Assembly (NCBI GenBank): GCA_024226535.1 | Contig: JAAELP010000359.1 | Span: 1 to 47,498 of the forward strand | Source: Planctomycetota bacterium | GTDB taxonomy: Bacteria; Planctomycetota; Phycisphaerae; Phycisphaerales; SM1A02 | Direction: 5' to 3' | DNA: 47,498 nt | Shown: positions 11,185 to 22,274 of the stretch, piece by piece | Position numbering within the stretch: position 1 is the stretch's first letter | Layout of the letters: every line of letters starts with the position of its first letter | Notes under the pieces: generated by a model | The model's database searches: none | Seen by the model: the letters and a program-made list of their open reading frames with translations, nothing else | Told to the model about the DNA's origin: nothing | Made by a program: the position numbers and the translations under genes

Positions 11185-12903
11185 ATGACGCGTCACCTCC
11201 TCCACAACCTTGCCCATGTTCACGCGCGGGCCCTCGCCTCGCTCCTCGTCGCGACCGGCCTCACGGCCTGCGATGGGTCGACGACGCCAGCCGCATCGCC
11301 CTCCCCCGGCGCGGCCCCGGCTCCGCGGTACCAGGAGATCACCGAGACCTCGGGCATCGACTTCGTGCACGACGCCGGGCTCGACGACAGCTACTTCATG
11401 CCGCAGATCCTCGGCGCCGGCGCGGCGCTGTTCGACTTCGACGGCGACGGCGATCTCGACGTGTACCTCGTGAACGGCGCGTATCACGGGGACCCCGGCC
11501 CCGGTCCGCGCAACGTGCTCTATCGCCAGGACGACGGCCCGCGGTTCACGGACGTCACCGACGAGGCGGGCGTCGGCGACGGCGGCTTCGGCATGGGCGT
11601 CGCCGTCGGCGACTACGACAACGACGGTGATCCGGATCTTTATCTCACGAATTACGGCCCCGACTCGCTCTACCGCAACGACGGCAACGGCACGTTCACC
11701 GACGTCACCGCCGACGCCGGGATCGACACCGATCGCTGGGGCTCATCGGCCGCCTTCCTCGACTACGACCGGGACGGCTGGCTGGACCTCTACGTCGTGA
11801 ATTACGTCCACTATCCCGAGCCCAAGGTCTGCGCCGACGACGCCGGGCGACCGGAGTACTGCGGGCCGACGGCCTCCCCCGGCGTGCCCGACCTGCTCCT
11901 GCACAATGAGGGGGATGGGACGTTCCGCGACGTGAGCGACGCCAGCGGGATCGCGAGCGTCGCCGGAAAGGGCCTGGGCGTCATCTGCGAGGATTTCACC
12001 GGCGACGGCCTCGTCGACATCTACGTCGCCAACGACGGGGAGGCCAACCAACTCTGGGTGAACACCGCCGACGGCTCGTTCGACGAGTCGGCGATGATCC
12101 TCGGCGCCGCCCTGAACATGTTCGCGGCCACCGAGGCGAGCATGGGCGTGACCGCCGCCGACGTCGACGACGACGGCGACCTCGACCTGTTCATGACCCA
12201 CCTCGTTCGGGAGAGCAACACGCTGTACCGCAACGACGGCACGGGCAGCTTCGACGACGTCACCGCCGCGGCGGGTCTCGGCGCGCCCAGCCGCCGCTAC
12301 ACCGGGTTCGGCACCGCGTTCCTGGACTTCGACAACGACGGCGCGATGGACCTCGCGATCGCCAACGGCCGGGTGACCCGAGCCGGGTCGCGCCGACCGG
12401 ACCAGGACCCGCTGGCCCCCTACGCCGAGCCGAACCTGCTGTTCCGCAACGAGGGTGACGGCCGGTTCACCGACACCAGCGCGGGCGCCGGCACCTTCTG
12501 CTCCACCGCCGAGGTCAGCCGCGGCCTCGCCGTCGGCGACCTCGACGACGACGGGGGCGTGGACCTGCTCGTCACCAACTGCCACGGCCCGGCGCGGCTG
12601 TACCGGAACACGACGCCGAACCGCGGCCACTGGCTGATCGTCCGTGCCGTCGATCCCACGTTGCAGCGCGACGCGTACGGCGCCCGGGTAATCGTGACCG
12701 CCGGCGGCCGGCAGCGGCACCGGACGATCAACGCCGGCTACAGCTACGCGTCGAGCTGCGATCCCCGCGCGCACTTCGGCCTGGGCGAAGCTGCCGCCGC
12801 GGACTCGATCGAGATCCGCTGGCCGGACGGGCTGGTCGAGACGTTCCCCCCAGTCCCCGCGGACCAGGTGCTCACCCTGGAGCGAGGCACGGGCCGGGAG
12901 TAG
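11185..12903 (+). CDS. CRTAC1-type lipoprotein: FG-GAP/VCBS repeats plus ASPIC/UnbV domain
   Basis: A 572-residue lipoprotein. The ATG at 11185 is chosen because the next 28 residues form a lipoprotein signal ending in the lipobox L-T-A-C (Cys29); the upstream in-frame extension has no protein character. At least seven FG-GAP-type Ca-binding motifs of the form D-x-D-x-D-G-x-x-D recur through residues about 85-470 (for example FDFDGDGDLD, GDYDNDGDPD, ADVDDDGDLD), as in a beta-propeller. The C-terminal ~100 residues match the ASPIC/UnbV domain (G-H-W-L-I-V-R, D-A-Y-G-A-R-V, H-F-G-L-G, I-E-I-R-W-P-D-G). Function in bacteria is unsettled; calcium-dependent surface binding is the usual assumption. 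It is followed immediately by a TPR lipoprotein, a pairing common in planctomycetes, so the two probably form one operon. Confidence 0.9.
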   Translation: MTRHLLHNLAHVHARALASLLVATGLTACDGSTTPAASPSPGAAPAPRYQEITETSGIDFVHDAGLDDSYFMPQILGAGAALFDFDGDGDLDVYLVNGAYHGDPGPGPRNVLYRQDDGPRFTDVTDEAGVGDGGFGMGVAVGDYDNDGDPDLYLTNYGPDSLYRNDGNGTFTDVTADAGIDTDRWGSSAAFLDYDRDGWLDLYVVNYVHYPEPKVCADDAGRPEYCGPTASPGVPDLLLHNEGDGTFRDVSDASGIASVAGKGLGVICEDFTGDGLVDIYVANDGEANQLWVNTADGSFDESAMILGAALNMFAATEASMGVTAADVDDDGDLDLFMTHLVRESNTLYRNDGTGSFDDVTAAAGLGAPSRRYTGFGTAFLDFDNDGAMDLAIANGRVTRAGSRRPDQDPLAPYAEPNLLFRNEGDGRFTDTSAGAGTFCSTAEVSRGLAVGDLDDDGGVDLLVTNCHGPARLYRNTTPNRGHWLIVRAVDPTLQRDAYGARVIVTAGGRQRHRTINAGYSYASSCDPRAHFGLGEAAAADSIEIRWPDGLVETFPPVPADQVLTLERGTGRE

Positions 12904-12908
12904 TGCCG

Positions 12909-14579
12909 ATGCGTCAGGAATCCTGCGTGGTGACGCTTGCCCTCGCCCTCCTCCTCGGTGGATGCGGCTCCGGCGGCACCTCGACCCCCCGTCGCGTCCC
13001 CACCGCCGAGGACGTGCCCCGGCCCGTCCTGGACGACGCCGGCGCGCCCGTGGTCAAACGGATCACGCTCGCCCGGGAGGCCGCGCTGCGCAAGCTCGGA
13101 TCCGCCTCGGCGTGGGGTGATCTCGGGATCGCGCTGGACGCCCACGGGTTCCCCGCCGACGCGACGGCGTGCTACGAGATGGCCGCAAACCTCGCCCCGG
13201 ACATCGCCCGCTGGCCGTACCTCGCCGCGACCGTGCTCGTGATGGACGAGCCCGAGCAAGCCATCGTTCGTTTCGAGCGCGCCGCCGAGATCGACCCCGG
13301 CTCGGCCCTCGTCCGGCACGCGTGGGGCGTTGCCCTGCTCACCGTCGGCCGCGACGAGGAGGCTCGACGCCGGTTCGACGAGGCCCTGGAGCGCGACGGC
13401 GACGACCGCCGGGCGATCCTCGGGCTCGCGGAACTGGCCTCGCGTCGCGACGACTTCGGCGAAGCGGCGGCGCTGCTCGACCGCGCCGCCCGCCTCGCCT
13501 TCCACGATCGCAGCCTGCACGCGATGCTCGCCCGCCTTCACCGGGCGCGTTCCGAGCCGGAGCTGGCTGCCCGTGCGGTCCTGTTCGTCCGCGCGTATCC
13601 CAATCGAGCCGCCGAGCCGGATCCCCACCGGCTGCTCGTGGAGCAAGCGGCGATCGGCCCGAAAGCGCACACCCAACGCGGGCTGGCGTTGGCGGCCCTG
13701 GGGATGAACCGCGAGGCCGAGCGGGCCTTCCGCCTGTCGCTCGACCAGCGGCCGGCGAGCCGGCGCAACCGCCTGAACCTCGCCGGCGTGCTCGCCCGTC
13801 AGGGCCGGCGCGACGAGGCGCTGGCCCTGCTCGACGAGATCCTGGCGACCACCCCGGACGAGCCGGACGTGCACAACCACCTCGCCGTCGTGCTCATGGA
13901 CCTCGGCCGGCTCGACGAGGCCGCCGAGCAGCTCGCCACGGCGACCCGGCTCGATGCCTCCCACGACGGAGCGCACTCCAACCTCGGCCGGCTCCGCGAG
14001 CGGACCGGGCAGGCCGACGACGCCATCGAGGCGTACCGGCAGGCGATCGAGCTGAACCCGGTGAACCACGCCGCCCACGCGGGCCTCGCCCGGCTGCTCG
14101 CGGCCCGCGGCGACCACGACGCCGCGATGGGTCACTGGCGGGACGCGGCGGACTTCGGCCGTGATGCCCCCGAGTACGTCGTCGCCTACGCGATGGCCGC
14201 CAGCCGCCGCGGGGCGTTCGCCGACGCCTCGACCGTACTCCACCGAGCCCTGCGGACCCACGGTGACGACGTCCCCCTGCTCGCCACCGCCGTGACCGTC
14301 CTTGCGACGTGCCCCGACCCCGGCTACCGGGACGGCGCGACCGCGGTGCGTCTCGCCGAGCGGCTCGTGAAGCTCAGCGACGGACGACGACGCGCCGGCG
14401 CGCTCGAGCTGCTGGCGGTGGCGCAGGCCGAGTCGGGCGACTTCGTCTCCGCCGTACGAACCGGCGAGCGGGCGCTGGAGCTGGCTCGCGCCCAGGGAAA
14501 CCGTGAACAGGTCCTTCTCATCGAATCCCGCCTGGCGCTGTACCGGGCGAAGCGCCCGTACCACCAGCCGGGCGGCTGA
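12909..14579 (+). CDS. TPR-repeat lipoprotein
   Basis: 556 residues from the ATG at 12909, which has GGGAG 8 nt upstream. A GTG at 12903 overlapping the upstream stop codon is possible but sits only 2 nt from that site. Residues 1-19 are a lipoprotein signal with lipobox L-G-G-C (Cys19). The rest is a long array of tetratricopeptide repeats with the typical A-x-x-x-Y/F-x-x-A-x-x-L-x-P pattern, for example around A-T-A-C-Y-E-M-A-A-N-L-A-P and A-I-E-A-Y-R-Q-A-I-E-L-N-P, giving an alpha-solenoid for protein binding. The gene starts 5 nt after the CRTAC1-type lipoprotein gene, so both proteins are membrane-anchored and likely partners; that partnership is inference. Confidence 0.9.
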   Translation: MRQESCVVTLALALLLGGCGSGGTSTPRRVPTAEDVPRPVLDDAGAPVVKRITLAREAALRKLGSASAWGDLGIALDAHGFPADATACYEMAANLAPDIARWPYLAATVLVMDEPEQAIVRFERAAEIDPGSALVRHAWGVALLTVGRDEEARRRFDEALERDGDDRRAILGLAELASRRDDFGEAAALLDRAARLAFHDRSLHAMLARLHRARSEPELAARAVLFVRAYPNRAAEPDPHRLLVEQAAIGPKAHTQRGLALAALGMNREAERAFRLSLDQRPASRRNRLNLAGVLARQGRRDEALALLDEILATTPDEPDVHNHLAVVLMDLGRLDEAAEQLATATRLDASHDGAHSNLGRLRERTGQADDAIEAYRQAIELNPVNHAAHAGLARLLAARGDHDAAMGHWRDAADFGRDAPEYVVAYAMAASRRGAFADASTVLHRALRTHGDDVPLLATAVTVLATCPDPGYRDGATAVRLAERLVKLSDGRRRAGALELLAVAQAESGDFVSAVRTGERALELARAQGNREQVLLIESRLALYRAKRPYHQPGG

Positions 14580-14745
14580 CCCGCACGACCCGCACAGACC
14601 GAACGCGCGCCGCCCGCGCAAACCGCGCGTCCGCACCATCCCGACGCCCCGGCGCCTTTCTGCGCTGCCTGCGTTTGGAGGGCCCGGATCTCGGCGCAAG
14701 CTCGTGGTGAGGCAACGACATCCGAAGAAACGAAGGAGTGGACCC

Positions 14746-15282
14746 ATGAAGAAGTCGCTGACCCCCCTGCTCACCACGGCCTGTGCCGCCACCATCGTCG
14801 GGATCGTCTCCCTCGGTGCCGCCGAGCCGGCCGAACAACCAGAAGTCACCCCCTTCACCGAGGCGCCCCGCGCCGCGGCCGATACCACCAACGAAGCCGC
14901 CGCGAGCCTTCGCGAGCAGGTCCACGTCGCCACCGTCCGCGCGGTCAACGAGACCGACCTCGACCAGGCCGCCTATCGCTGGCATGAGCGTCTCGAGGAG
15001 GCCCGCCAGGAGGTCCACGAGCGAGCCCGGCGGCCCGCCCGCCCGGTTCAGCCCCGTGAGACCACCCAGGAGCGACGCAATCGCTACGACCGCGAGATGC
15101 AGATGAAGCGTCAGAGGGACCAGCGTCTCCGCCAGATCGCCGCGCAGCGTCGGCAGCGGCAGGAGAACGAGTCGATCTTCACCCGATCACGGTCGTTCCG
15201 GCGCTACGGCAGCGCGTATCCCGCAAACGGGATCAACCGCGAGATGCGTCGCGTTCGGCGTCGCAGCATCAACAGCAACTGA
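14746..15282 (+). CDS. Small basic exported protein, Arg/Gln-rich, unknown function
   Basis: 178 residues from the ATG at 14746, with AAGGAG 7 nt upstream. The frame is open earlier, but only this start gives a ribosome-binding site and a signal peptide (MKKS, hydrophobic core to about residue 25, A-A-E-P). The mature part begins acidic and Ala/Thr-rich. It becomes strongly basic and Gln/Arg-rich from about residue 85, probably helical or coiled-coil (repeated Q-R-R-Q-R, M-Q-M-K-R-Q-R-D-Q-R-L-R-Q). The C-terminus is R-R-R-S-I-N-S-N. No family recognised. A terminator follows, so it is probably a separate transcription unit. Confidence 0.7.
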   Translation: MKKSLTPLLTTACAATIVGIVSLGAAEPAEQPEVTPFTEAPRAAADTTNEAAASLREQVHVATVRAVNETDLDQAAYRWHERLEEARQEVHERARRPARPVQPRETTQERRNRYDREMQMKRQRDQRLRQIAAQRRQRQENESIFTRSRSFRRYGSAYPANGINREMRRVRRRSINSN

Positions 15283-15308
15283 CCAAAGAGACACTCCTGT
15301 TCCAATGC

Positions 15309-15345
15309 GAGTACCGCTACGTGGCGGTGCTCGTGTTGTTTTTTG
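15309..15345 (+). terminator. Intrinsic terminator after the small basic protein gene
   Basis: A 10-bp stem (15309-15318 with 15325-15334, one G-U pair) with a 6-nt loop, followed within 5 nt by TTTTTT (15340-15345). It lies 27 nt after the stop codon at 15282, in the right orientation for the upstream plus-strand gene. Confidence 0.8.
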
Positions 15346-15436
15346 GGCGGTCGTGGGTTCCCGACCGGCTCCGGTTCGTCGTAGGATCTTCCCGCGGGCG
15401 GCCTCGGGAGCGCGTGCCCGCCATAGGGAGGAATCC

Positions 15437-16243
15437 ATGCGGCATGCGCCGGCGACGACGATCTGCGGGGTCCTGACCATCGCCGGAACGGCGGTCGCGG
15501 TGGGACCGGAGTGGTGCGAACCCGCGGCCGGCGACGCGGGCGCCCTGCCGGCGAAGGCGATCTCGATCACCGGTCCCGCGAGCACGAGTCTCGTGCGGAT
15601 CGACGGCCAGCTCGGCGGCTTCGGGTTCGGCGCCGGGGACTTCCAGGACATGTTCCTGATCTACATCGCGGATCCCGACGCGTTCTCCGCGACGATCGGT
15701 GACTCGACGGACACGACGTTCGACACGCAGTTGTGGACCTTCTACTTCAGCGGCAAGGGCATCATCGGCAACGACGATCACCCGAAGGGCGGGCCGCTGT
15801 CGATCCTGCCGACGGGAGGCTCCGACGACGGGACGAACACGGATGTCGAGATTCCGGGGCTGTATTACCTGGCGATCTCCGGCTTCAACAGCGATCCCAT
15901 CGACCCGGCCGGCGCCCCGATCTTCATCCAGGAGACCCGCACCGAGATATCCGGTCCCGACGGTTCCAACCTCCCGATCACCGACTGGCAACCGCCGACC
16001 ACGCCGCAGACCGGCACTTACCAGATCTTCGTCGAGGGTGTGAGCTTCATCTTCTGCCCCGCGGACCTGAGCGGAAACGGCGACGTCGACTTCGCGGACA
16101 TTCTCACCGTCATCGCCCAGTGGGGACCGTGCCCGGCGAAGGGACCGTGCCCGGCGGATCTCGACGGCGACAACGACGTGGCCTTCAGCGACATCCTCGT
16201 GATCATCGAGGAATGGGGGCGTTGCGAGGGCGGGCCTGAGTAA
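15437..16243 (+). CDS. Exported protein with C-terminal dockerin-like repeats
   Basis: 268 residues; the ATG at 15437 has AGGGAGG 5 nt upstream and begins a signal peptide (about 1-21, ending V-A-V-A). Residues about 35-205 form a beta-rich domain with F-Q-D-M-F-L-I-Y-I-A-D-P and F-D-T-Q-L-W-T-F. That pattern recurs in secreted planctomycete proteins, but I cannot name the family. The C-terminus carries two dockerin-like Ca-binding segments, each C-P-A-D-L followed by D/N-G-D/N-x-D-V and D-I-L-x-V/I-I, ending W-G-P-C and W-G-R-C. The same type of module ends the proteins at 165-6410 and 26123-27880, so it may be a shared anchoring or sorting tag. Confidence 0.85.
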   Translation: MRHAPATTICGVLTIAGTAVAVGPEWCEPAAGDAGALPAKAISITGPASTSLVRIDGQLGGFGFGAGDFQDMFLIYIADPDAFSATIGDSTDTTFDTQLWTFYFSGKGIIGNDDHPKGGPLSILPTGGSDDGTNTDVEIPGLYYLAISGFNSDPIDPAGAPIFIQETRTEISGPDGSNLPITDWQPPTTPQTGTYQIFVEGVSFIFCPADLSGNGDVDFADILTVIAQWGPCPAKGPCPADLDGDNDVAFSDILVIIEEWGRCEGGPE

Positions 16244-16260
16244 CCGCGCCGCACGCTGCG

Positions 16261-18560
<2,300 letters not shown>

Positions 18561-18564
<4 letters not shown>

Positions 18565-19166
18565 GGAACCTCCTCGTCGAAAGCGCGCTCCAGCCGTTCG
18601 ATGATCTCGCGCAGCCGCGAGGCAACGCGGCTCTTGGCGAGGTAGACGTCGTGGGCGCTGATGTCCAGCTCCTCGGCGATGGCCACGACCGGCATCTGGC
18701 GGATGACGAGCATCTCGAAGGCCTGGAGCGTCTGCTCGGTGAGACGCGTGCGGGCGCGAAGCTCGTTCAGCGCCTCCTGGAGGACGATCGCGCGACGCTC
18801 CGACTCCCAGACGGTGGTCAGCTCCGCCTGGTCGGGCAGGTTCAGGATCGCCGAGCCCGCGGGGAACGCAGGCTGCCGGGCCCCGGTCCTTCGCAGCGAG
18901 GCGACGCGGTATCGCGCGATTCCGATGAGCCACGAGCGGAGACGCCCGCGCCGCCGGTCGTATCGTCCGGAGCGATATTCCTTGACGAACTGGAGCAGGG
19001 TCTCCTGGGCGACGTCGCTCGCGTCGGAGTCGTTCATGCCCAGCCGGCGGGCGAATGCGAGCAGGATGGGACGATACCGCGCGTCGAACTCGCTCCAGGC
19101 GAGCCGATCGTCGGTGTCGAAGAGCCCCTCCAGGAGCATCGTCGTGGTCCTGGTCGCGTCAATCAT
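18561..19166 (-). CDS. ECF-like RNA polymerase sigma factor
   Basis: 201 residues from the ATG at 19166; alternatives are ATGs at 19187 and 19139, none with a strong ribosome-binding site. Region 2 is visible at about residues 20-90 (D-A-S-D-V-A-Q-E-T-L-L-Q-F, then G-R-L-R-S-W-L-I-G-I-A-R). Region 4 is at about residues 140-195, with a helix-turn-helix (V-V-A-I-A-E-E-L-D-I-S-A-H-D-V-Y-L-A-K-S-R-V). There is no region 3 and no region 1.1, as in ECF types. It directs RNA polymerase to alternative promoters. The stop codon overlaps the start of the kinase gene by the GTGA arrangement, implying translational coupling and joint regulation. It is divergent from the permease at 19318 across a 151-nt gap. 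Confidence 0.9.
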
Positions 19167-19317
19167 CGCCGGTTGCCCCGCTGCCATGATACGGGCGGTG
19201 GCCAGGCATCGCCCGACCCCCTCGCCGGTAAGAACCGGACGTGGATTCCGATAGACTGTTCGCTCCGCGACCCGCAGGCGTTCCCGTGCTCCTCCAGACA
19301 ACCGCTCCGCCGGATCG

Positions 19318-20556
19318 ATGCTCAGCCCGTTCTTCTACTACCAGGCCATCGTTCTCGCCCTCGGCCAGATCTGGGCGAACAAGACGCGGTCCTTCCTGAC
19401 CACCCTCGGCATCATCATCGCGGTGGCGTCGGTCACGGCGGTCATCGCGGCCCTCACCGGCCTGAAGACCATGGTCCTGACCGAGTTCGAGTCGCTCGGG
19501 GCGAACAAGATGTTCATCGTCCACGACTGGCCCGAGAACGCTCCGCGCAACAAGTACTCGTGGGAGAAGATCCGTCTCAAGGTCAGTGAGCTGGAGGCGA
19601 TCGCGGAGAAATGCCCGTCGATCCGCCATGTCACGCCGCGGACGAACTTCATGGCGATCATCGAGCACGCCGACCAGCGCGAGGAAGGGATTCAGGTCAC
19701 CGGCATCTGGCCGACGTGGCACGAGATCGAGGGCCGGCAGGTGCGGATGGGTCGCCCGTTCACGCCGAGCGACGAGGAGAACGCGCACCAGGTCTGTCTC
19801 GTCAACGAGGCGGCGATCGAGGAACTCGACCTCCCGCGCGACCCGACGGGCAGCACGATCCTCGTCAACGCGCGCCGATTCCTCATCGTCGGCGTCGTCG
19901 AGACGCACGAGTCGAGCATGTTCGATCGCAACACCGGGCAGACGGAGGTGTTCATCCCGTTCTCGAACGCGGTGAAGCACGTCCAACGGCACTTCTTCAT
20001 GCTCATCATGGCTCAGGTGGTCTCGCCGGAGCTGGCCGAGGAGGCGAAGGCGGAAGTTCGGTTCGTGCTCCGCAACATGCGACAGCTCGGACCCGACGAG
20101 CCCGACACGTTCCGGGCCGAGGCGATCGACCAGATCATCGATCAGTTCAAGGCGCTGGCCGGCGGCATCACCGCGATCGCCGGCGGGATCGTCGGCGTAT
20201 CGCTGCTCGTCGGCGGGATCGGCATCATGAACATCATGCTCGTCTCGGTGTCGGAGCGGACGCGCGAGATCGGGCTGCGCAAGGCCGTGGGCGCGACGCC
20301 GTCGGCCGTCCTCATGCAGTTCCTGCTGGAGGCGATCACGCTTTCGGTGCTCGGCGGCTTCGTCGGCGTGCTCGGGGGCGAGGCGCTCACGTTCGCCATG
20401 ACGCTTCTCGTGGGCGAGCTCGAGCAGGCGTCGGTGCCCATGTGGGCGATCATCATGGCCTTCGCGTTCAGCGGCACCGTCGGCGTCGTGTTCGGAATGT
20501 TCCCGGCGATCAAGGCCTCGCGGCTGGACCCGATCGATGCCTTGCGTCACGAGTAA
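19318..20556 (+). CDS. MacB/FtsX-family ABC transporter permease
   Basis: 412 residues. There is an N-terminal transmembrane helix (about 27-50), a periplasmic MacB-PCD-type domain (about 55-270) and three C-terminal helices (about 278-305, 335-360 and 375-400). The family motif E-R-T-R-E-I-G-L-R-K-A-V-G-A-T lies between the first and second of these, and the C-terminus ends I-K-A-S-R-L-D-P-I-D-A-L-R-H-E, typical of MacB permeases. Such proteins work with a separate ATPase, a periplasmic adaptor and an outer-membrane channel. Here the next gene encodes the TolC-like channel, but no ATPase or adaptor is adjacent. The ATG at 19318 lacks an obvious ribosome-binding site. The substrate is unknown. 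Confidence 0.92.
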   Translation: MLSPFFYYQAIVLALGQIWANKTRSFLTTLGIIIAVASVTAVIAALTGLKTMVLTEFESLGANKMFIVHDWPENAPRNKYSWEKIRLKVSELEAIAEKCPSIRHVTPRTNFMAIIEHADQREEGIQVTGIWPTWHEIEGRQVRMGRPFTPSDEENAHQVCLVNEAAIEELDLPRDPTGSTILVNARRFLIVGVVETHESSMFDRNTGQTEVFIPFSNAVKHVQRHFFMLIMAQVVSPELAEEAKAEVRFVLRNMRQLGPDEPDTFRAEAIDQIIDQFKALAGGITAIAGGIVGVSLLVGGIGIMNIMLVSVSERTREIGLRKAVGATPSAVLMQFLLEAITLSVLGGFVGVLGGEALTFAMTLLVGELEQASVPMWAIIMAFAFSGTVGVVFGMFPAIKASRLDPIDALRHE

Positions 20557-20569
20557 CGCGGAAGACACC

Positions 20570-22264
20570 ATGCGCATGAAGATTCGTCGGTTGGGGCCAC
20601 GAGGGTCTGGGTGCGGGATCGCGACGGTGGCGGCGGGTGGCGCCGTTCTCGCGCTGAGCGCCTGCGTCGGACCGTTCGACACCCGCGACTTCATGAGCTG
20701 GTCGCCCCCGCCGGAGCTCGTGCACGAGATCGAGTCGATCCGGCTCGAGGAGCGCTCGCTGGAGCCGCCCGTGCACGTGGCGGACGCGTTCGACGACCTC
20801 GAGCTCGACCTCACCGACCCGCCGGACACGATGGAGCTGTCGCTCGGAGACGTGCGGGCCGCGTCGCTGGAGAACAACCTCGACCTCCGCGTGCAGCTCG
20901 TCAACCCCACGCTCTCGCAATACGACGTGGACGCGGAGGAGGCGAAGTTCGAGGCGGTGTTCACGGCCTCCGCCCGCCGCTCGCTCATCGACTCTCCGAC
21001 GGCCACGCCGACCCTCGAGGGCTCGCAGACGGAGACCGACAGCTACGCGATCGGCGTGCGCGTCCCTCTGCGCACCGGCGGCACCGCTTCGGTGGACTTC
21101 CCCTTCTCGCGCTTCGACTCGAACTTCGCGCTGTCGCTCGCGCCCCAGACGTTCGACACGAACCTGCGCTTCTCGATCAGCCAACCGCTGCTGCGCGGCG
21201 CCGGGAACCGCACGAACACGCACTCCATCCGCGTGGTCAAGCGTCAGCACCAGATCACCGAGGCGCGCACGAAGCTGGAGGCGATCCGCATCCTCGCCAA
21301 CGCCGACCGCGCCTACTGGCGTCTCTACGCCGCCCAGCGCGAGCTGGAGGTTCGACACCAGCAGTACGAGCTTGCGGTGACGCAACTGGATCGGGCCCGC
21401 CGCCGGGTGGACGCGGGCGCCGCCCCCCAGATCGAGATCCTCCGGGCGCAGTCCGGCGTCGCGCAGCGCGTCGAGGCGATCATCATCGCCCAGAACCTCA
21501 TCCGCCTGCGGGCCCGCAATCTCAAGCGGATCATGAACCGCGACGATCTCCCCATGGACTCCGCCACCGCGATCACCATCACCACCGCGCCGGATCCCCT
21601 CGGCCTGGAGCTCGATCCCGCGGAGTTGGCGGAGTACGCCCTCCAGAATCGGATGGAGATGCTCGAGATGGAGCTTCAGCTCGCGATCGACGCGAGCACG
21701 ATCGACTTCCAGGAGAACGCTCGGCTTCCCCTGGTCACGCTCGACTACACATACAACGTCAACGGCCTCGCCACGGGCTGGCGACGATCGTTCGGTCAGA
21801 TTCCGGATCACTCCTTCGAGGACCAGATCTTCGGCGTGAGCGCGGAGATCCCCATCGGCAACGAGGCCGCCAAGGCCCGCGTGCACCGCGCGGTGCTCCA
21901 GCGGATCCAGCGTCTGTCGTCGCGCGACCTGCGGGAGGCGGCGATCCGTCAGGAGGTCTACGACGCGACCGACCAGATCCGCCAGAACTGGCAGCGGATC
22001 CTCGCGGCCCGTCAGGACGCGCTGCTCTCCGGCGAGACCTACGAGGCCGAGCGCCGCCAGTTCGAGGTGGGCGCCCGCACGAGCACCGACGTGCTCGACG
22101 CCGCGACCCGGCTCGCCGACGCGCAGTCCCGCGAGATCCTCGCCCTCGCCGACTACCAGATCGCCCAGATCGACCTCGCGTTCGCCACCGGCACGCTGCT
22201 CGGCTACGAGCGCGTGCGTTGGGACTCGACTGAACTCGACGAGGTGGCGATCGAACGCGAGTAG
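20570..22264 (+). CDS. TolC-like outer membrane efflux lipoprotein
   Basis: 564 residues from the ATG at 20570 (GGAAG 5 nt upstream; a second ATG lies two codons later). The signal ends in lipobox L-S-A-C, so Cys32 would be lipidated, as in OprM-type channels. Two long alpha-helical repeats typical of the outer membrane efflux protein family are visible: I-L-A-N-A-D-R-A-Y-W-R-L-Y-A-A-Q-R-E-L near residues 240-260 and R-Q-F-E-V-G-A-R-T-S-T-D-V-L-D-A near 500-515, each followed by coiled-coil-like segments. An S-I-S-Q-P-L-L-R-G-A-G motif near 205 is frequent in this group. It begins 13 nt after the permease gene and most likely forms the exit duct of the same export system. Confidence 0.9.
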   Translation: MRMKIRRLGPRGSGCGIATVAAGGAVLALSACVGPFDTRDFMSWSPPPELVHEIESIRLEERSLEPPVHVADAFDDLELDLTDPPDTMELSLGDVRAASLENNLDLRVQLVNPTLSQYDVDAEEAKFEAVFTASARRSLIDSPTATPTLEGSQTETDSYAIGVRVPLRTGGTASVDFPFSRFDSNFALSLAPQTFDTNLRFSISQPLLRGAGNRTNTHSIRVVKRQHQITEARTKLEAIRILANADRAYWRLYAAQRELEVRHQQYELAVTQLDRARRRVDAGAAPQIEILRAQSGVAQRVEAIIIAQNLIRLRARNLKRIMNRDDLPMDSATAITITTAPDPLGLELDPAELAEYALQNRMEMLEMELQLAIDASTIDFQENARLPLVTLDYTYNVNGLATGWRRSFGQIPDHSFEDQIFGVSAEIPIGNEAAKARVHRAVLQRIQRLSSRDLREAAIRQEVYDATDQIRQNWQRILAARQDALLSGETYEAERRQFEVGARTSTDVLDAATRLADAQSREILALADYQIAQIDLAFATGTLLGYERVRWDSTELDEVAIERE

Positions 22265-22274
22265 CGGCGCGCCC

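Noticed and set aside
12744..14948. A 734-residue minus-strand open frame opposite the TPR lipoprotein
   Set aside because: Shadow of the TPR array; no start signals, and the plus frame has a lipobox and TPR consensus.
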